Positions 1 to 5,450 are shown, counted from the first letter of the stretch. The stretch is DNA of 6,043 bases from Caulobacteraceae bacterium (GCA_013815405.1 JACDGF010000146.1:1-6043), one strand, 5' to 3'. Numbers and translations are program-made. The notes: generated from the sequence alone by a model not told the origin.

Positions 1-1
1 G

Positions 2-418
2 GACGTGGTGGTCTGCGGGGTCGGCACCGGCGGGACGATCACCGGCGTCGGCCAGGTGCTGAAAGCCCGCAAGCCGTCGGTGCGCATGGTGGCGGTGGAG
101 CCCTCCGGCTCGCCGGTGCTCTCGGGCGGCCAGCCGGGGCCGCACAAGATCCAGGGGATCGGCGGGGGCTTCGTGCCGGCCATCCTCGACCGCGGGGTGA
201 TGGACGAGATCGTGCGGGTGTCCAACGAGGACTCCTTCGACATGGCCAGGCTGTGCGCCCGGGTGGAGGGCATGCCGGTGGGCATCTCCTCGGGCGCGGC
301 CCTCACCGCCGCCTTCGACATCGCCGCGCGGGCCGAGATGGCCGGCAAGCTGATCGTCGCGATCATTCCGAGCTTCGCCGAACGGTATCTCTCCACGGCG
401 CTGTTCGAGGGCCTGTGA
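2..418 (+). CDS. cysK: Cysteine synthase (O-acetylserine sulfhydrylase), C-terminal part
   Basis: This is the C-terminal 138 residues of a PLP-dependent cysteine synthase, which makes L-cysteine from O-acetylserine and sulfide in the cytoplasm. The reading frame is open from the left edge (GAC at 2), so the first ~170 residues, including the catalytic lysine, lie outside the window. Visible family hallmarks are the glycine-rich PLP-phosphate loop [10 protein letters not shown] near the start of the fragment, the [11 protein letters not shown] segment, the GISSGAA motif whose serine contacts the cofactor pyridine nitrogen in this fold, and the family-typical end [16 protein letters not shown]. 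The stop TGA (416-418) overlaps the GTG start of vsr. Cystathionine beta-synthase-like paralogues share the fold, but the compact C-terminus without a regulatory domain favours CysK/CysM, and the ERYLST tail favours CysK. Confidence 0.93.
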   Translation, partial: DVVVCGVGTGGTITGVGQVLKARKPSVRMVAVEPSGSPVLSGGQPGPHKIQGIGGGFVPAILDRGVMDEIVRVSNEDSFDMARLCARVEGMPVGISSGAALTAAFDIAARAEMAGKLIVAIIPSFAERYLSTALFEGL

Positions 419-825
419 GCGACGTCTACGGGCCGGAGAAACGCTCGGCGGTCATGCGCCGGGTCAAGGGGCGGGGCACGGGGCCGGAGCTCGCCGTTCG
501 CCGGCTGATCTGGCGCCTCGGCGGGCGCTACCGCCTCAACCGCGCCGACCTGCCGGGAAAGCCGGACATCGTGCTCGCCGGCCGGCGGCTGGCGGTCTTC
601 GTGCACGGCTGCTTCTGGCACGGCCACGGCTGCGCGCGCGGCGCGCGGATCCCCAAGGCCAACCGCGACTACTGGATCGCCAAGGTCGCCGCCAACCGGG
701 CGCGCGACGCGGCGGCGCGCGAGGCGCTGGAGGCGGCGGGGTGGCGGGTGGAGACGGTGTGGGAATGCGAACTGAACGATCGCAAGGCGCTGGAGGGCCG
801 GATCGTGGATTGGTTTAGGCCTTGA
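415..825 (+). CDS. vsr: Very-short-patch repair (Vsr) DNA mismatch endonuclease
   Basis: The 136-aa product is a Vsr-family endonuclease, a PD-(D/E)XK-related enzyme that nicks 5' of the T in T:G mismatches made by deamination of 5-methylcytosine. The chosen start is GTG at 415, which overlaps the cysK stop (GTGA) and gives the family-typical N-terminus [17 protein letters not shown]. Key residues fall at the positions known from E. coli Vsr: E25, catalytic D51 (in LPGKPDIV), H64 and H69 (in [12 protein letters not shown]), and zinc ligands C66, H71 and C73, with C118 in WECEL as the likely fourth ligand. The SNRDYWxxKI-like block is present as [12 protein letters not shown] weak GAGGG lies 3 nt before the GTG, so translation probably depends on cysK read-through. 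It is about 20 residues shorter at the C-terminus than E. coli Vsr. No cytosine methyltransferase gene, the usual partner, is visible. Confidence 0.93.
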   Translation: MSDVYGPEKRSAVMRRVKGRGTGPELAVRRLIWRLGGRYRLNRADLPGKPDIVLAGRRLAVFVHGCFWHGHGCARGARIPKANRDYWIAKVAANRARDAAAREALEAAGWRVETVWECELNDRKALEGRIVDWFRP

Positions 826-849
826 GACCGTATCGAAATCGTCTATATA
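822..849 (+). promoter_or_regulatory. Probable sigma70-type promoter of the RHH/2-TM unit
   Basis: TTGAGA at 822-827 matches the -35 consensus at 5 of 6 positions, and TATATA at 844-849 serves as a -10 after a 16-bp spacer (TATATC at 846-851 with 18 bp is the alternative). The -35 overlaps the vsr stop codon. Transcription would start near 855, about 27 nt before the ATG at 882. The element lies inside the tandem 11-bp repeats, so a protein bound there would block RNA polymerase. It is predicted from sequence only. Confidence 0.5.
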
Positions 850-870
850 TCGTACTGATATCGTATCGAC
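827..870 (+). repeat. Four tandem 11-bp repeats, candidate operator
   Basis: Four consecutive 11-bp units can be read without gaps: ACCGTATCGAA (827), ATCGTCTATAT (838), ATCGTACTGAT (849) and ATCGTATCGAC (860). Each begins A(T/C)CGT, and units 1 and 4 share the 8-mer CGTATCGA. The array begins two bases after the vsr stop and ends exactly where the Shine-Dalgarno AGGAG (871-875) begins; it covers the spacer and -10 of the predicted promoter. RHH repressors are known to bind tandem sites spaced by about one helical turn, and the next gene encodes an RHH-like protein, so autoregulation is a natural inference. Confidence 0.6.
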
Positions 871-881
871 AGGAGCCAACC

Positions 882-1091
882 ATGGCGCAGACGAGTTTTC
901 AGCTGGACCCCGGCACGGCGGGCGCCATCGAGGATCTCAAGGGCGTATTCGGCGTGACGACCAATACCGCCGTGATTCGAAGAGCGATCGCGCTGGCCCG
1001 AGTCGCCTCCCGCAACGCCTCGCCAGAGGATCAATCGGTGACTTTGATCGACACGGCCGGAAACCCCGTGAAGGTGATGCTTGCCGGGTGA
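882..1091 (+). CDS. Small ribbon-helix-helix (RHH)-like DNA-binding protein
   Basis: This 69-residue protein starts at ATG 882, six bases after a good Shine-Dalgarno (AGGAG, 871-875). The longer frame from 822 is rejected because it would read through the promoter and repeats. It looks like an RHH (Arc/CopG-type) fold: a short N-terminal strand TSFQLDP (4-10), helix A TAGAIEDLKGVFGV (12-25), a TNT turn (27-29), and helix B AVIRRAIALARVASRNA (30-46). A C-terminal predicted beta-hairpin follows, QSVTLIDTAGNPVKVML (51-67), which could be the partner-binding part. It is the first gene of a two-gene unit, and its stop overlaps the start of the membrane protein gene. Hand-counted GC around its start is about 47%, rising to about 67% mid-gene, against about 75% in vsr. 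Probable role: autorepressor at the 11-bp repeats, possibly an antitoxin-like partner. The specific target is unknown. Confidence 0.75.
   Translation: MAQTSFQLDPGTAGAIEDLKGVFGVTTNTAVIRRAIALARVASRNASPEDQSVTLIDTAGNPVKVMLAG
1071..1083 (+). promoter_or_regulatory. RBS and TTG start inside the end of the RHH gene
   Basis: The frame of the downstream membrane protein is closed by an in-frame TGA at 1075-1077, and the first possible start codon is TTG at 1081. AAGG at 1071-1074 provides a Shine-Dalgarno six bases before it. The start lies upstream of the RHH stop (1089-1091), an 11-bp overlap typical of translational coupling. No ATG or GTG lies in frame before about residue 51, inside the first membrane helix, so TTG is the best supported start. 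Confidence 0.55.
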
Positions 1092-1428
1092 GCCTCGCGC
1101 CGTTGATCTCGGCAATGAAATTCGCGCCTTCGAAAGCGTCGCCGACAAGGTAGCCTTGGGCGACCTTGATATTCGAAAGCGATTCGCCCGAGACATCATC
1201 GCACTTTTCATCATAACCAATATCTTCGTGATGATCGGCCTGGGCTTCGTCTTCTGGCAGGATTGTATACAACTGGCGACTCGGCGAATCGTCCCCGGCG
1301 ATCGGATCATCGATGGCAAGGTCGTCATGGCGCTCCTCGGTGCGACGACCGTACAACTCGGCGCGGTGATCTACACGATCGCACGGGCTGTCTTCCCGGT
1401 CGCTAGCGCCCGCCCGGCGGCCGACTAG
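1081..1428 (+). CDS. Small membrane protein with two predicted transmembrane helices, unknown function
   Basis: The 115-aa product has no recognised enzymatic motif. Residues 1-37 are polar and charged (acidic/basic, likely helical). Residues about 38-59 (DIIALFIITNIFVMIGLGFVFW) form a clear hydrophobic helix. A short polar stretch follows with RRIVPGDRIIDGK (68-80), then a second hydrophobic segment about 81-101 (VVMALLGATTVQLGAVIYTIA), and a short tail ending PVASARPAAD. Both termini are predicted on the same side, probably cytoplasmic because of the basic RKRFAR before helix 1. The KVVMALLGATTVQLGAV pattern resembles, from memory, uncharacterised two-helix proteins of proteobacteria; no family name is claimed. 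The gene is coupled to the RHH gene by an 11-bp overlap. Hand-counted GC is about 48-57%, and codons rare in such a genome occur (ATA, AAA, GTA), which suggests horizontal acquisition. Its TAG stop shares CTAG with the opposing osmC stop. Confidence 0.7.
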   Translation: MPGEPRAVDLGNEIRAFESVADKVALGDLDIRKRFARDIIALFIITNIFVMIGLGFVFWQDCIQLATRRIVPGDRIIDGKVVMALLGATTVQLGAVIYTIARAVFPVASARPAAD

Positions 1429-1886
1429 GGCTCTTCCACCACCACCTCCGCGGTCACCGAATTGGCGATGAAGCAGTCGGCGTGGGCGGCGTGGTGGAGG
1501 GCGGCGATCTCTTGCGGCGTGGGGCGGGGATCGCCGGAGAAGGCGATCTTCGGGCGCAGGGCGACGCGGGTCATGGCGAGCTTGCCGGCGGCGTTCCGGG
1601 CCAGGGTCCCTTCGGCCTGGTCGAGGTAGGAGGCCACGACGAAGCCGGCGCGGGACGCGTGGTCGAGGAACCACAGCATGTGGCAGGCGCTCAGGGAGGC
1701 GGTGAAGGCCGCTTCGGGATCGACCGCGTCGGCGCGCGAATACGGCGCCGGCACGATGTGGGGCGAGGGCGAGCCGGCGACCTCGAGGCCGCCCTCGAAG
1801 CTCAGGGTGTGGGCCCGGCTATAGCGGCGGGCCAGGAAATCGCCCCCGTCGAGGGCCCAGGTCACGGCGGCGCGGTGGACGCTCAT
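1425..1886 (-). CDS. OsmC/Ohr-family peroxidase-like protein
   Basis: This 153-aa protein belongs to the OsmC/Ohr superfamily, whose characterised members reduce organic hydroperoxides with two reactive cysteines in the cytoplasm. The two cysteines are visible in family context: C68 in SLSACHMLWFLDHASRAGF, and C138 in HADCFIANSV, which is close to the OsmC consensus. The middle block VDPEAAFTASLSAC and the C-terminal SVTAEVVVEE also fit, and the length is typical. The start at ATG 1886 is five bases after the acyl-CoA dehydrogenase stop (TAG-AGCCC-ATG), with only a weak Shine-Dalgarno, so translation is probably coupled. It is the last gene of the merR-ACAD-osmC operon. The substrate is not evident; a role in removing lipid or acyl hydroperoxides near flavin-dependent acyl-CoA oxidation is inference from context. 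Confidence 0.88.
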   Translation of the reverse strand: MSVHRAAVTWALDGGDFLARRYSRAHTLSFEGGLEVAGSPSPHIVPAPYSRADAVDPEAAFTASLSACHMLWFLDHASRAGFVVASYLDQAEGTLARNAAGKLAMTRVALRPKIAFSGDPRPTPQEIAALHHAAHADCFIANSVTAEVVVEEP

Positions 1887-1891
1887 GGGCT

Positions 1892-3676
1892 CTAGAAGGC
1901 TTCCGCCGGATAGGCCATCAGGGTGGCCGAGCCCGAGGTCAGCTTGGCTAAGCGCGCGTCCGCGTCGGGCAGGATGCGCTCGATGAAATAGCGGCCGGCG
2001 ACCAGCTTGTTGGCGAAGAAGGGGTCGGTCTCGCCCGCCGCGATCCGCGCGTTGGCCGCCTTGGCGATCAGGGCCCACATGTAGCTGAGGGCGGTCAGGG
2101 CGAAGAGATGCAGATAGTCGGTGGAGGCCGCGCCGGCGTTGTCGGGATTGGCGAGGCCGTTCTGCATCAGCCACAGGGTCCCTTCCTGAAGCCGCGCCTT
2201 GGCGGCGGCCAGGGCCTCGGTGAAGGGCGTCAGGGTTTCGTTCGCGGCCTGGGCGTCCACGAAGGCGTCGATTTCGGCGAAGAAGCTCATCACCGCCCGC
2301 CCGCCGTCGGCGGCCAGCTTGCGCCCGACCAGATCGAGGGCCTGGACGCCGTTGGCGCCTTCGTAGATCAAGGCGATGCGGCTGTCGCGCAGGTACTGGC
2401 TGACCGGCAGGTGCTCGGTGAACCCCGCCCCGCCGCAGATCTGCATGGCGTCCGAACAGATGGCGAAGCCGCGGTCGGTCAGATAGGCCTTCAGCACCGG
2501 CGTCATGAGGCCCATGTAGTCCTTGGCCTTTTGGCGGACCGCCTCGTCCGGGTGATCGGCGAGATCGCCGTGCAGGGCGGTCCAGAACAGGAAGGCCCGG
2601 CCCGCCTCGAGCACGGCGCGGGCGTCCAGCAGCATCCGCCGCACGTCGGGATGGACCAGGATGGGGTCGGCAGGGCCCTCCGCGTTCTTGGGGCCGGTCA
2701 AGGATCGGCCCTGGAGCCGATCCCGAGCGAAGGCCGCCGCCGCCTGATAGGCCGCTTCGCCCTGGGCCAGGCCCTGGAGCCCGACGCCCAGGCGCGCCTC
2801 GTTCATCATCACGAACATCAGGGCGAGGCCGCGATTCTCCTCGCCCACCAGCCAGCCGGTCGCCTCGTCATAGGCCATGACGCAGGTGGCGTTGCCGTGG
2901 ATGCCCATCTTCTCTTCGAGGCCGGCGCAGGCGACGGCGTTGCGCGCGCCGGGCGCCCCGTCCGCGTCCGGGAGGAACTTGGGGACAATGAAGAGGCTGA
3001 TGCCGCGGGTTCCCGCCGGCGCGCCCTCGATGCGGGCCAGGACCAGATGGACGATGTTTTCGGTGAGGTCGTGTTCGCCGCCGGAAATCCAGATCTTCTG
3101 GCCGCTGATCCGGTAGCTCCCGTCGGCGGCCGGGACGGCCTTGGTGCGCAGCAGGCCCAGGTCGGTGCCGCACTGGGGCTCGGTGAGGTTCATCGTCCCG
3201 CCCCAGCGGCCGGAAACCAGGGCCGGCAGGTAGAGCGCCTTCTGGGCCTCGGAGCCGCCGTGGAGGATGGCCGAATAGGCCCCGTGGGTCAGGCCCGGAT
3301 ACATGGAAAAGGCCATGTTCGCCGAGGAGCTCATCTCGCTGAAGGCCAGGCCGACGACGGAGGGCAACCCCTGCCCGCCCCACGCCGGGGCGGCGCCCAG
3401 GGCCGGCCACCCGCCCTCGACCAGGGCGCGATAGGCCTCCTTGAAGCCGGCCGGGGTGGTGACGGCGCCGTCGGAGCGCCAGGCGCAGCCTTGCCTGTCG
3501 CCGACCCCGTTCAGGGGGGCCAGGACCTCGGAACAGTACCGGCCCGCTTCGCCCAGGATCTGCTCGATCACATCGAGCGGCGCCTCGGCGAAGGCCGGCA
3601 ACTCGGCGTAGCGGTCGACGGCGAGCACGTCGCGCAGCAGGAAGAGGTGCTCGCGGAGCGGGGGCTGGTAGGTCAT
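1892..3676 (-). CDS. Acyl-CoA dehydrogenase, large DmdC/FadE-like type
   Basis: This 594-aa FAD enzyme oxidises acyl-CoA to trans-2-enoyl-CoA. The length and ends match the large subfamily that includes 3-methylmercaptopropionyl-CoA dehydrogenase (DmdC): a short N-terminal extension ([16 protein letters not shown], residues 3-18), then the all-alpha N-terminal domain (~40-155), the beta domain with the FAD-contact motif [13 protein letters not shown] (162-174) and [15 protein letters not shown] (190-204), the alpha C-domain (~280-455), and an additional C-terminal helical domain (~460-594). The likely catalytic base is E439 in [18 protein letters not shown], preceded by [24 protein letters not shown]. 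The ATG at 3676 gives the family-typical start, but the 22 bases before it are pyrimidine-rich without a Shine-Dalgarno, so translation is likely coupled to merR. True substrate (methylmercaptopropionyl-CoA, medium/long acyl-CoA or other) cannot be decided from sequence, so no gene symbol is given. Confidence 0.93.
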   Translation of the reverse strand: MTYQPPLREHLFLLRDVLAVDRYAELPAFAEAPLDVIEQILGEAGRYCSEVLAPLNGVGDRQGCAWRSDGAVTTPAGFKEAYRALVEGGWPALGAAPAWGGQGLPSVVGLAFSEMSSSANMAFSMYPGLTHGAYSAILHGGSEAQKALYLPALVSGRWGGTMNLTEPQCGTDLGLLRTKAVPAADGSYRISGQKIWISGGEHDLTENIVHLVLARIEGAPAGTRGISLFIVPKFLPDADGAPGARNAVACAGLEEKMGIHGNATCVMAYDEATGWLVGEENRGLALMFVMMNEARLGVGLQGLAQGEAAYQAAAAFARDRLQGRSLTGPKNAEGPADPILVHPDVRRMLLDARAVLEAGRAFLFWTALHGDLADHPDEAVRQKAKDYMGLMTPVLKAYLTDRGFAICSDAMQICGGAGFTEHLPVSQYLRDSRIALIYEGANGVQALDLVGRKLAADGGRAVMSFFAEIDAFVDAQAANETLTPFTEALAAAKARLQEGTLWLMQNGLANPDNAGAASTDYLHLFALTALSYMWALIAKAANARIAAGETDPFFANKLVAGRYFIERILPDADARLAKLTSGSATLMAYPAEAF

Positions 3677-3698
3677 GGAGAGGCGGCGGGAGCGTGGA

Positions 3699-4178
3699 TC
3701 AGGCGCCCGCCACCTCGTGGCGCCCGTCGACCCGCGGGCGCACCAGCTTGTCATAGTCCTCGGCGCTGGGGAGCAGATCGGGGCGAGCCTCGGCCAACTT
3801 CGCTTCCAGATGCTCGCAGGCTTTGTAGAGTTCGTCGATGGCGTGGCCGATGTCTTCGCGCTGCTGTTCCAGGGCGACGATGCGCTCGCGGAACTTGCGC
3901 AGGGCCTTGGCGTTTTGCGCCGCGCCGCCGTCGGCCTTGTCGTAAAGCCCGAGGATCTCACGAATCTCCGCCAGGGAGAGGCCCACCCGCTTGCCGCGCA
4001 GGATCAGGAGGAGGCGAGCGCGATCCTTGTAGGAATAGACCCGGGCGAGACCCTGGCGGGCCGGGGCGAGCAGGCCCTTATCCTCATAGAAGCGCAGGGC
4101 CCGGGGCGTGCATTTGAACTCCAGGCACAGCTGGCGGATGGTGAAGGTGCGTTCCGGGCGGCGAAGCTCGCTGGCCAT
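3699..4178 (-). CDS. MerR-family transcriptional regulator, LiuR-like
   Basis: This 159-aa regulator has a MerR-type winged helix at the N-terminus: FTIRQLCLEFKCTPRALRFYEDKGLLAPARQGLARVYS (12-49). It continues with KDRARLLLILRGKRVGLSLAEIREILGLYD (51-80) and a long dimerisation coiled coil (~92-131), then a short acidic/basic tail. The RALRFYEDKGLL...DRARLxLILRGKRxGxSLAEI pattern is that of the LiuR-like group, known to control branched-chain amino acid and fatty acid catabolism in proteobacteria. It lacks the cysteine arrangement of metal-sensing MerR proteins (C18, C23 and C121 only). The ATG at 4178 is preceded by AGGGGAAA with about 5-6 bases spacing; an upstream extension to 4334 lacks family similarity. 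It is the first gene of the operon, 22 bp before the acyl-CoA dehydrogenase, its probable target. The effector may be an acyl-CoA (inference). Confidence 0.9.
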   Translation of the reverse strand: MASELRRPERTFTIRQLCLEFKCTPRALRFYEDKGLLAPARQGLARVYSYKDRARLLLILRGKRVGLSLAEIREILGLYDKADGGAAQNAKALRKFRERIVALEQQREDIGHAIDELYKACEHLEAKLAEARPDLLPSAEDYDKLVRPRVDGRHEVAGA

Positions 4179-4217
4179 GGCGGTTTCCCCTAAGGTTGGG
4201 CCTAGGACCGTGACGCT

Positions 4218-4247
4218 ATTCGACCATTCCGTGTACGTCAACGTCAA
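4218..4247 (-). promoter_or_regulatory. Candidate promoter of the merR-ACAD-osmC operon
   Basis: On the minus strand TTGACG occurs twice in tandem, at 4247-4242 and 4241-4236, each a 5 of 6 match to the -35 consensus TTGACA. The first is followed after 18 bp by TCGAAT (4223-4218, 4 of 6 to TATAAT); the second after 17 bp by TAGCGT (4218-4213, weaker). Transcription would start roughly 30-35 bp before the merR ATG. The -35 boxes lie inside the 18-bp dyad, so a bound regulator would interfere with polymerase. Confidence 0.4.
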
Positions 4248-4248
4248 C
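4231..4248. promoter_or_regulatory. 18-bp imperfect dyad, candidate MerR/LiuR-like operator
   Basis: The + strand reads GTGTACGTCAACGTCAAC, with symmetry GTnnACGTnnACGTnnAC (six of eight positions per half-site pair). It lies 52-70 bp upstream of the merR start. Family knowledge says MerR-type dimers bind such dyads upstream of their own gene; that LiuR sites contain ACGT-type half-sites is recalled from memory and not verified. Binding by the adjacent MerR protein is inference. The same dyad also sits at the -35 position for the CATAAT facing the kinase gene. Confidence 0.45.
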
Positions 4249-4406
4249 TTTCCCGCGTGGTGGCATAATACGGGGCTGTTCCAGAGTCCTGCCCCGAGAT
4301 CACCTGTATGTTCCCCGTTGGCCCAGAAACGCACCCAGCTCAGGGCATTTTCGACGCCGCCCTTGCGCCCCCTCCGTCACGCGGCCAAACCAACAGCCGC
4401 GCGCCA

Positions 4407-4429
4407 CCTCCCCCGCTTCGCGAGGGAGG
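4407..4429 (+). repeat. Hairpin, possible REP-like intergenic element
   Basis: CCTCCC (4407-4412) pairs with GGGAGG (4424-4429); inside, after one C/A mismatch, CGC (4414-4416) pairs with GCG (4420-4422) around a TTC loop. The core resembles the short CCTCCCCCGC-TTC-GCGGGGGAGG-like palindromes scattered through the intergenic regions of GC-rich alphaproteobacteria (from memory). It sits 31 bp before the kinase ATG, in the presumed 5' leader, and has no U-tract for a terminator. Only one copy is present in this window. Confidence 0.4.
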
Positions 4430-4460
4430 AGGGATCGAGAGGGAGGATACGCCGCCCGCC

Positions 4461-5450
4461 ATGACCGCCCTTTACGACGTCGCCGCGATCGGCAACGCCA
4501 TCGTCGACGTGATCGCCACGGCCGACGACGCCTTCCTAACCGCCGAGGGCCTCGCCAAGGGAGCGATGACCCTGATCGACGAGGCCCGGGCGCACCAGCT
4601 CTACGGCCGGATGGGCGCGGGGATCGAGACCTCCGGCGGATCGGCGGGCAATACCGTGGCCGGCGTGGCGTCGTTCGGCGGCCGGGGCGCCTTCATCGGC
4701 AAGGTGGCGGCCGACCCCCTGGGCGAGGTCTTCGCCCACGACATGACCGCCTTGGGGGCCCATTTCGCCACACCGGCCCTGGCCCGCGGCCCGGCCACGG
4801 GGCGCTGCCTGATCAATGTCACTCCCGACGGCGAGCGGACCATGTGCACCTTCCTGGGCGCATCTGGAGAGCTCGGCCCCGAGGACGTGGCGGTCGAGGT
4901 CGTCGAGGGGGCCGCCATTCTTTATCTGGAGGGCTATCTCTTCGACCCGCCGCGGGCGCGGCGGGCCTTCGCCAAGGCCGCGGGCCTGGCGCGGGGGGCC
5001 GGCCGCCTGATCGCGCTGACCCTGTCGGACGCCTTCGTGGTCGAGCGCCACCGGGCCGCCCTGCTGGGATTCATCGAGGGCCAGGTCGATATCCTGTTCG
5101 CCAATGAGGCGGAGATCGGCGCCCTCTTTCAGACCGCCGACTTCGAAGCCGCCGCCACGGCCGCCGTCGGCCTGGCCAGGATCGCGGCCCTGACCCGGGG
5201 CGAATGGGGATCGGTGGTGCTGGCGGGAGCGGCGCGGCATGAGGTCGCCGCCGAGCCGGTCCAAAAGGTGGTCGACACCACCGGCGCGGGCGATCAGTAC
5301 GCGGCGGGCTTCCTCGTCGGCCTCGCCCGGGGCCGGCCGCTGGACGCCTGCGGGCGGATGGGGTCGCTGGCGGCGGCGGAGGTGATTTCCCACTACGGCC
5401 CCCGGCCGCGAGCCTCGCTCGCGGCGCTCATGCGCCCTTCCGCCGCTTGA
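4461..5450 (+). CDS. PfkB-family carbohydrate/nucleoside kinase, probable adenosine kinase
   Basis: The 329-aa product is a ribokinase-fold (PfkB) kinase, closest in pattern to the alphaproteobacterial adenosine kinases that convert adenosine to AMP with ATP in purine salvage. The N-terminus YDVAAIGNAIVDVIA (5-19) is typical of this group. SGGSAGNTVAGVASFGGRGAFIGKV (58-82) matches PfkB signature 1 with its substrate-binding glycines, NEAE (215-218) is the magnesium/phosphate motif, and DTTGAGDQYAAGFLVGLARG (272-291) is signature 2, with D278 as the catalytic base and GAGD the anion hole. The ATG at 4461 is the conserved family start; GGGAGGA (4441-4447) lies a rather distant 13 bases upstream. 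The gene stands alone on its strand. Its 3' end overlaps smr by 23 bp, tail to tail. Substrate could be another nucleoside or sugar; adenosine is the likeliest. Confidence 0.88.
   Translation: MTALYDVAAIGNAIVDVIATADDAFLTAEGLAKGAMTLIDEARAHQLYGRMGAGIETSGGSAGNTVAGVASFGGRGAFIGKVAADPLGEVFAHDMTALGAHFATPALARGPATGRCLINVTPDGERTMCTFLGASGELGPEDVAVEVVEGAAILYLEGYLFDPPRARRAFAKAAGLARGAGRLIALTLSDAFVVERHRAALLGFIEGQVDILFANEAEIGALFQTADFEAAATAAVGLARIAALTRGEWGSVVLAGAARHEVAAEPVQKVVDTTGAGDQYAAGFLVGLARGRPLDACGRMGSLAAAEVISHYGPRPRASLAALMRPSAA
5405..5425. terminator. Strong stem-loop at the convergent end of adenosine kinase and smr
   Basis: GCCGCGAGC (5405-5413) and GCTCGCGGC (5417-5425) form a perfect 9-bp stem with a 3-nt loop. 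It lies inside the last codons of the kinase gene and begins two bases past the smr stop on the minus strand. On either strand no run of T follows, so it is not a classic intrinsic terminator, but the position is where a terminator for smr, or an mRNA 3'-end stabiliser, would be expected. Confidence 0.35.

Larger units (their letters stand above)
4179..4460. other. Divergent intergenic region between merR and adenosine kinase
   Basis: This 282-bp gap is the longest non-coding stretch of the window. Near merR it is comparatively AT-rich and holds an 18-bp dyad with overlapping promoter-like elements for the minus strand. A CATAAT (4264-4269, 5 of 6 matches to a -10) faces the kinase, though no good -35 precedes it. 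Just beyond is a 6-bp inverted repeat, CGGGGC (4271-4276) with GCCCCG (4291-4296), separated by 14 nt. A second hairpin lies at 4407-4429. The stretch 4300-4400 shows nothing recognisable. Open frames crossing it have no family similarity and are not called. Confidence 0.6.

Noticed and set aside
253..414. N-terminal extension of Vsr to an ATG at 253
   Set aside because: The extension lies out of frame within cysK, is Arg/Gly/His-rich and has no counterpart in Vsr; homology begins at [10 protein letters not shown] after GTG 415.
827..870. CRISPR-like reading of the 11-bp repeats
   Set aside because: Units are too short and contiguous without spacers, and no cas gene is present; an operator array fits better.
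937..1674. Minus-strand open frames (also 843-1328) across the RHH/2-TM unit
   Set aside because: Arg/Pro-rich shadow composition, crossing gene boundaries and the promoter repeats; the + frames have a good RBS and coherent secondary-structure or membrane patterns.
2108..4117. A 669-codon open frame on the + strand opposite the acyl-CoA dehydrogenase and merR
   Set aside because: It is a shadow frame of the GC-rich minus-strand genes: low-complexity Gly/Ala/Arg composition, no family motif, while the opposing frame carries intact catalytic motifs.
4271..4296. CGGGGC/GCCCCG inverted repeat as an intrinsic terminator
   Set aside because: Only a 6-bp stem with a 14-nt loop, no T-run on either strand, and no gene ending nearby.
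4179..4334. N-terminal extension of the MerR regulator to 4334
   Set aside because: MerR homology starts shortly after MASELRRPERTF; the ATG at 4178 has a good RBS, and the extension would cover the dyad and promoter.
4300..4460. Riboswitch in the adenosine kinase leader
   Set aside because: No conserved purine, SAM or SAH aptamer elements were recognised; only one simple hairpin is visible.
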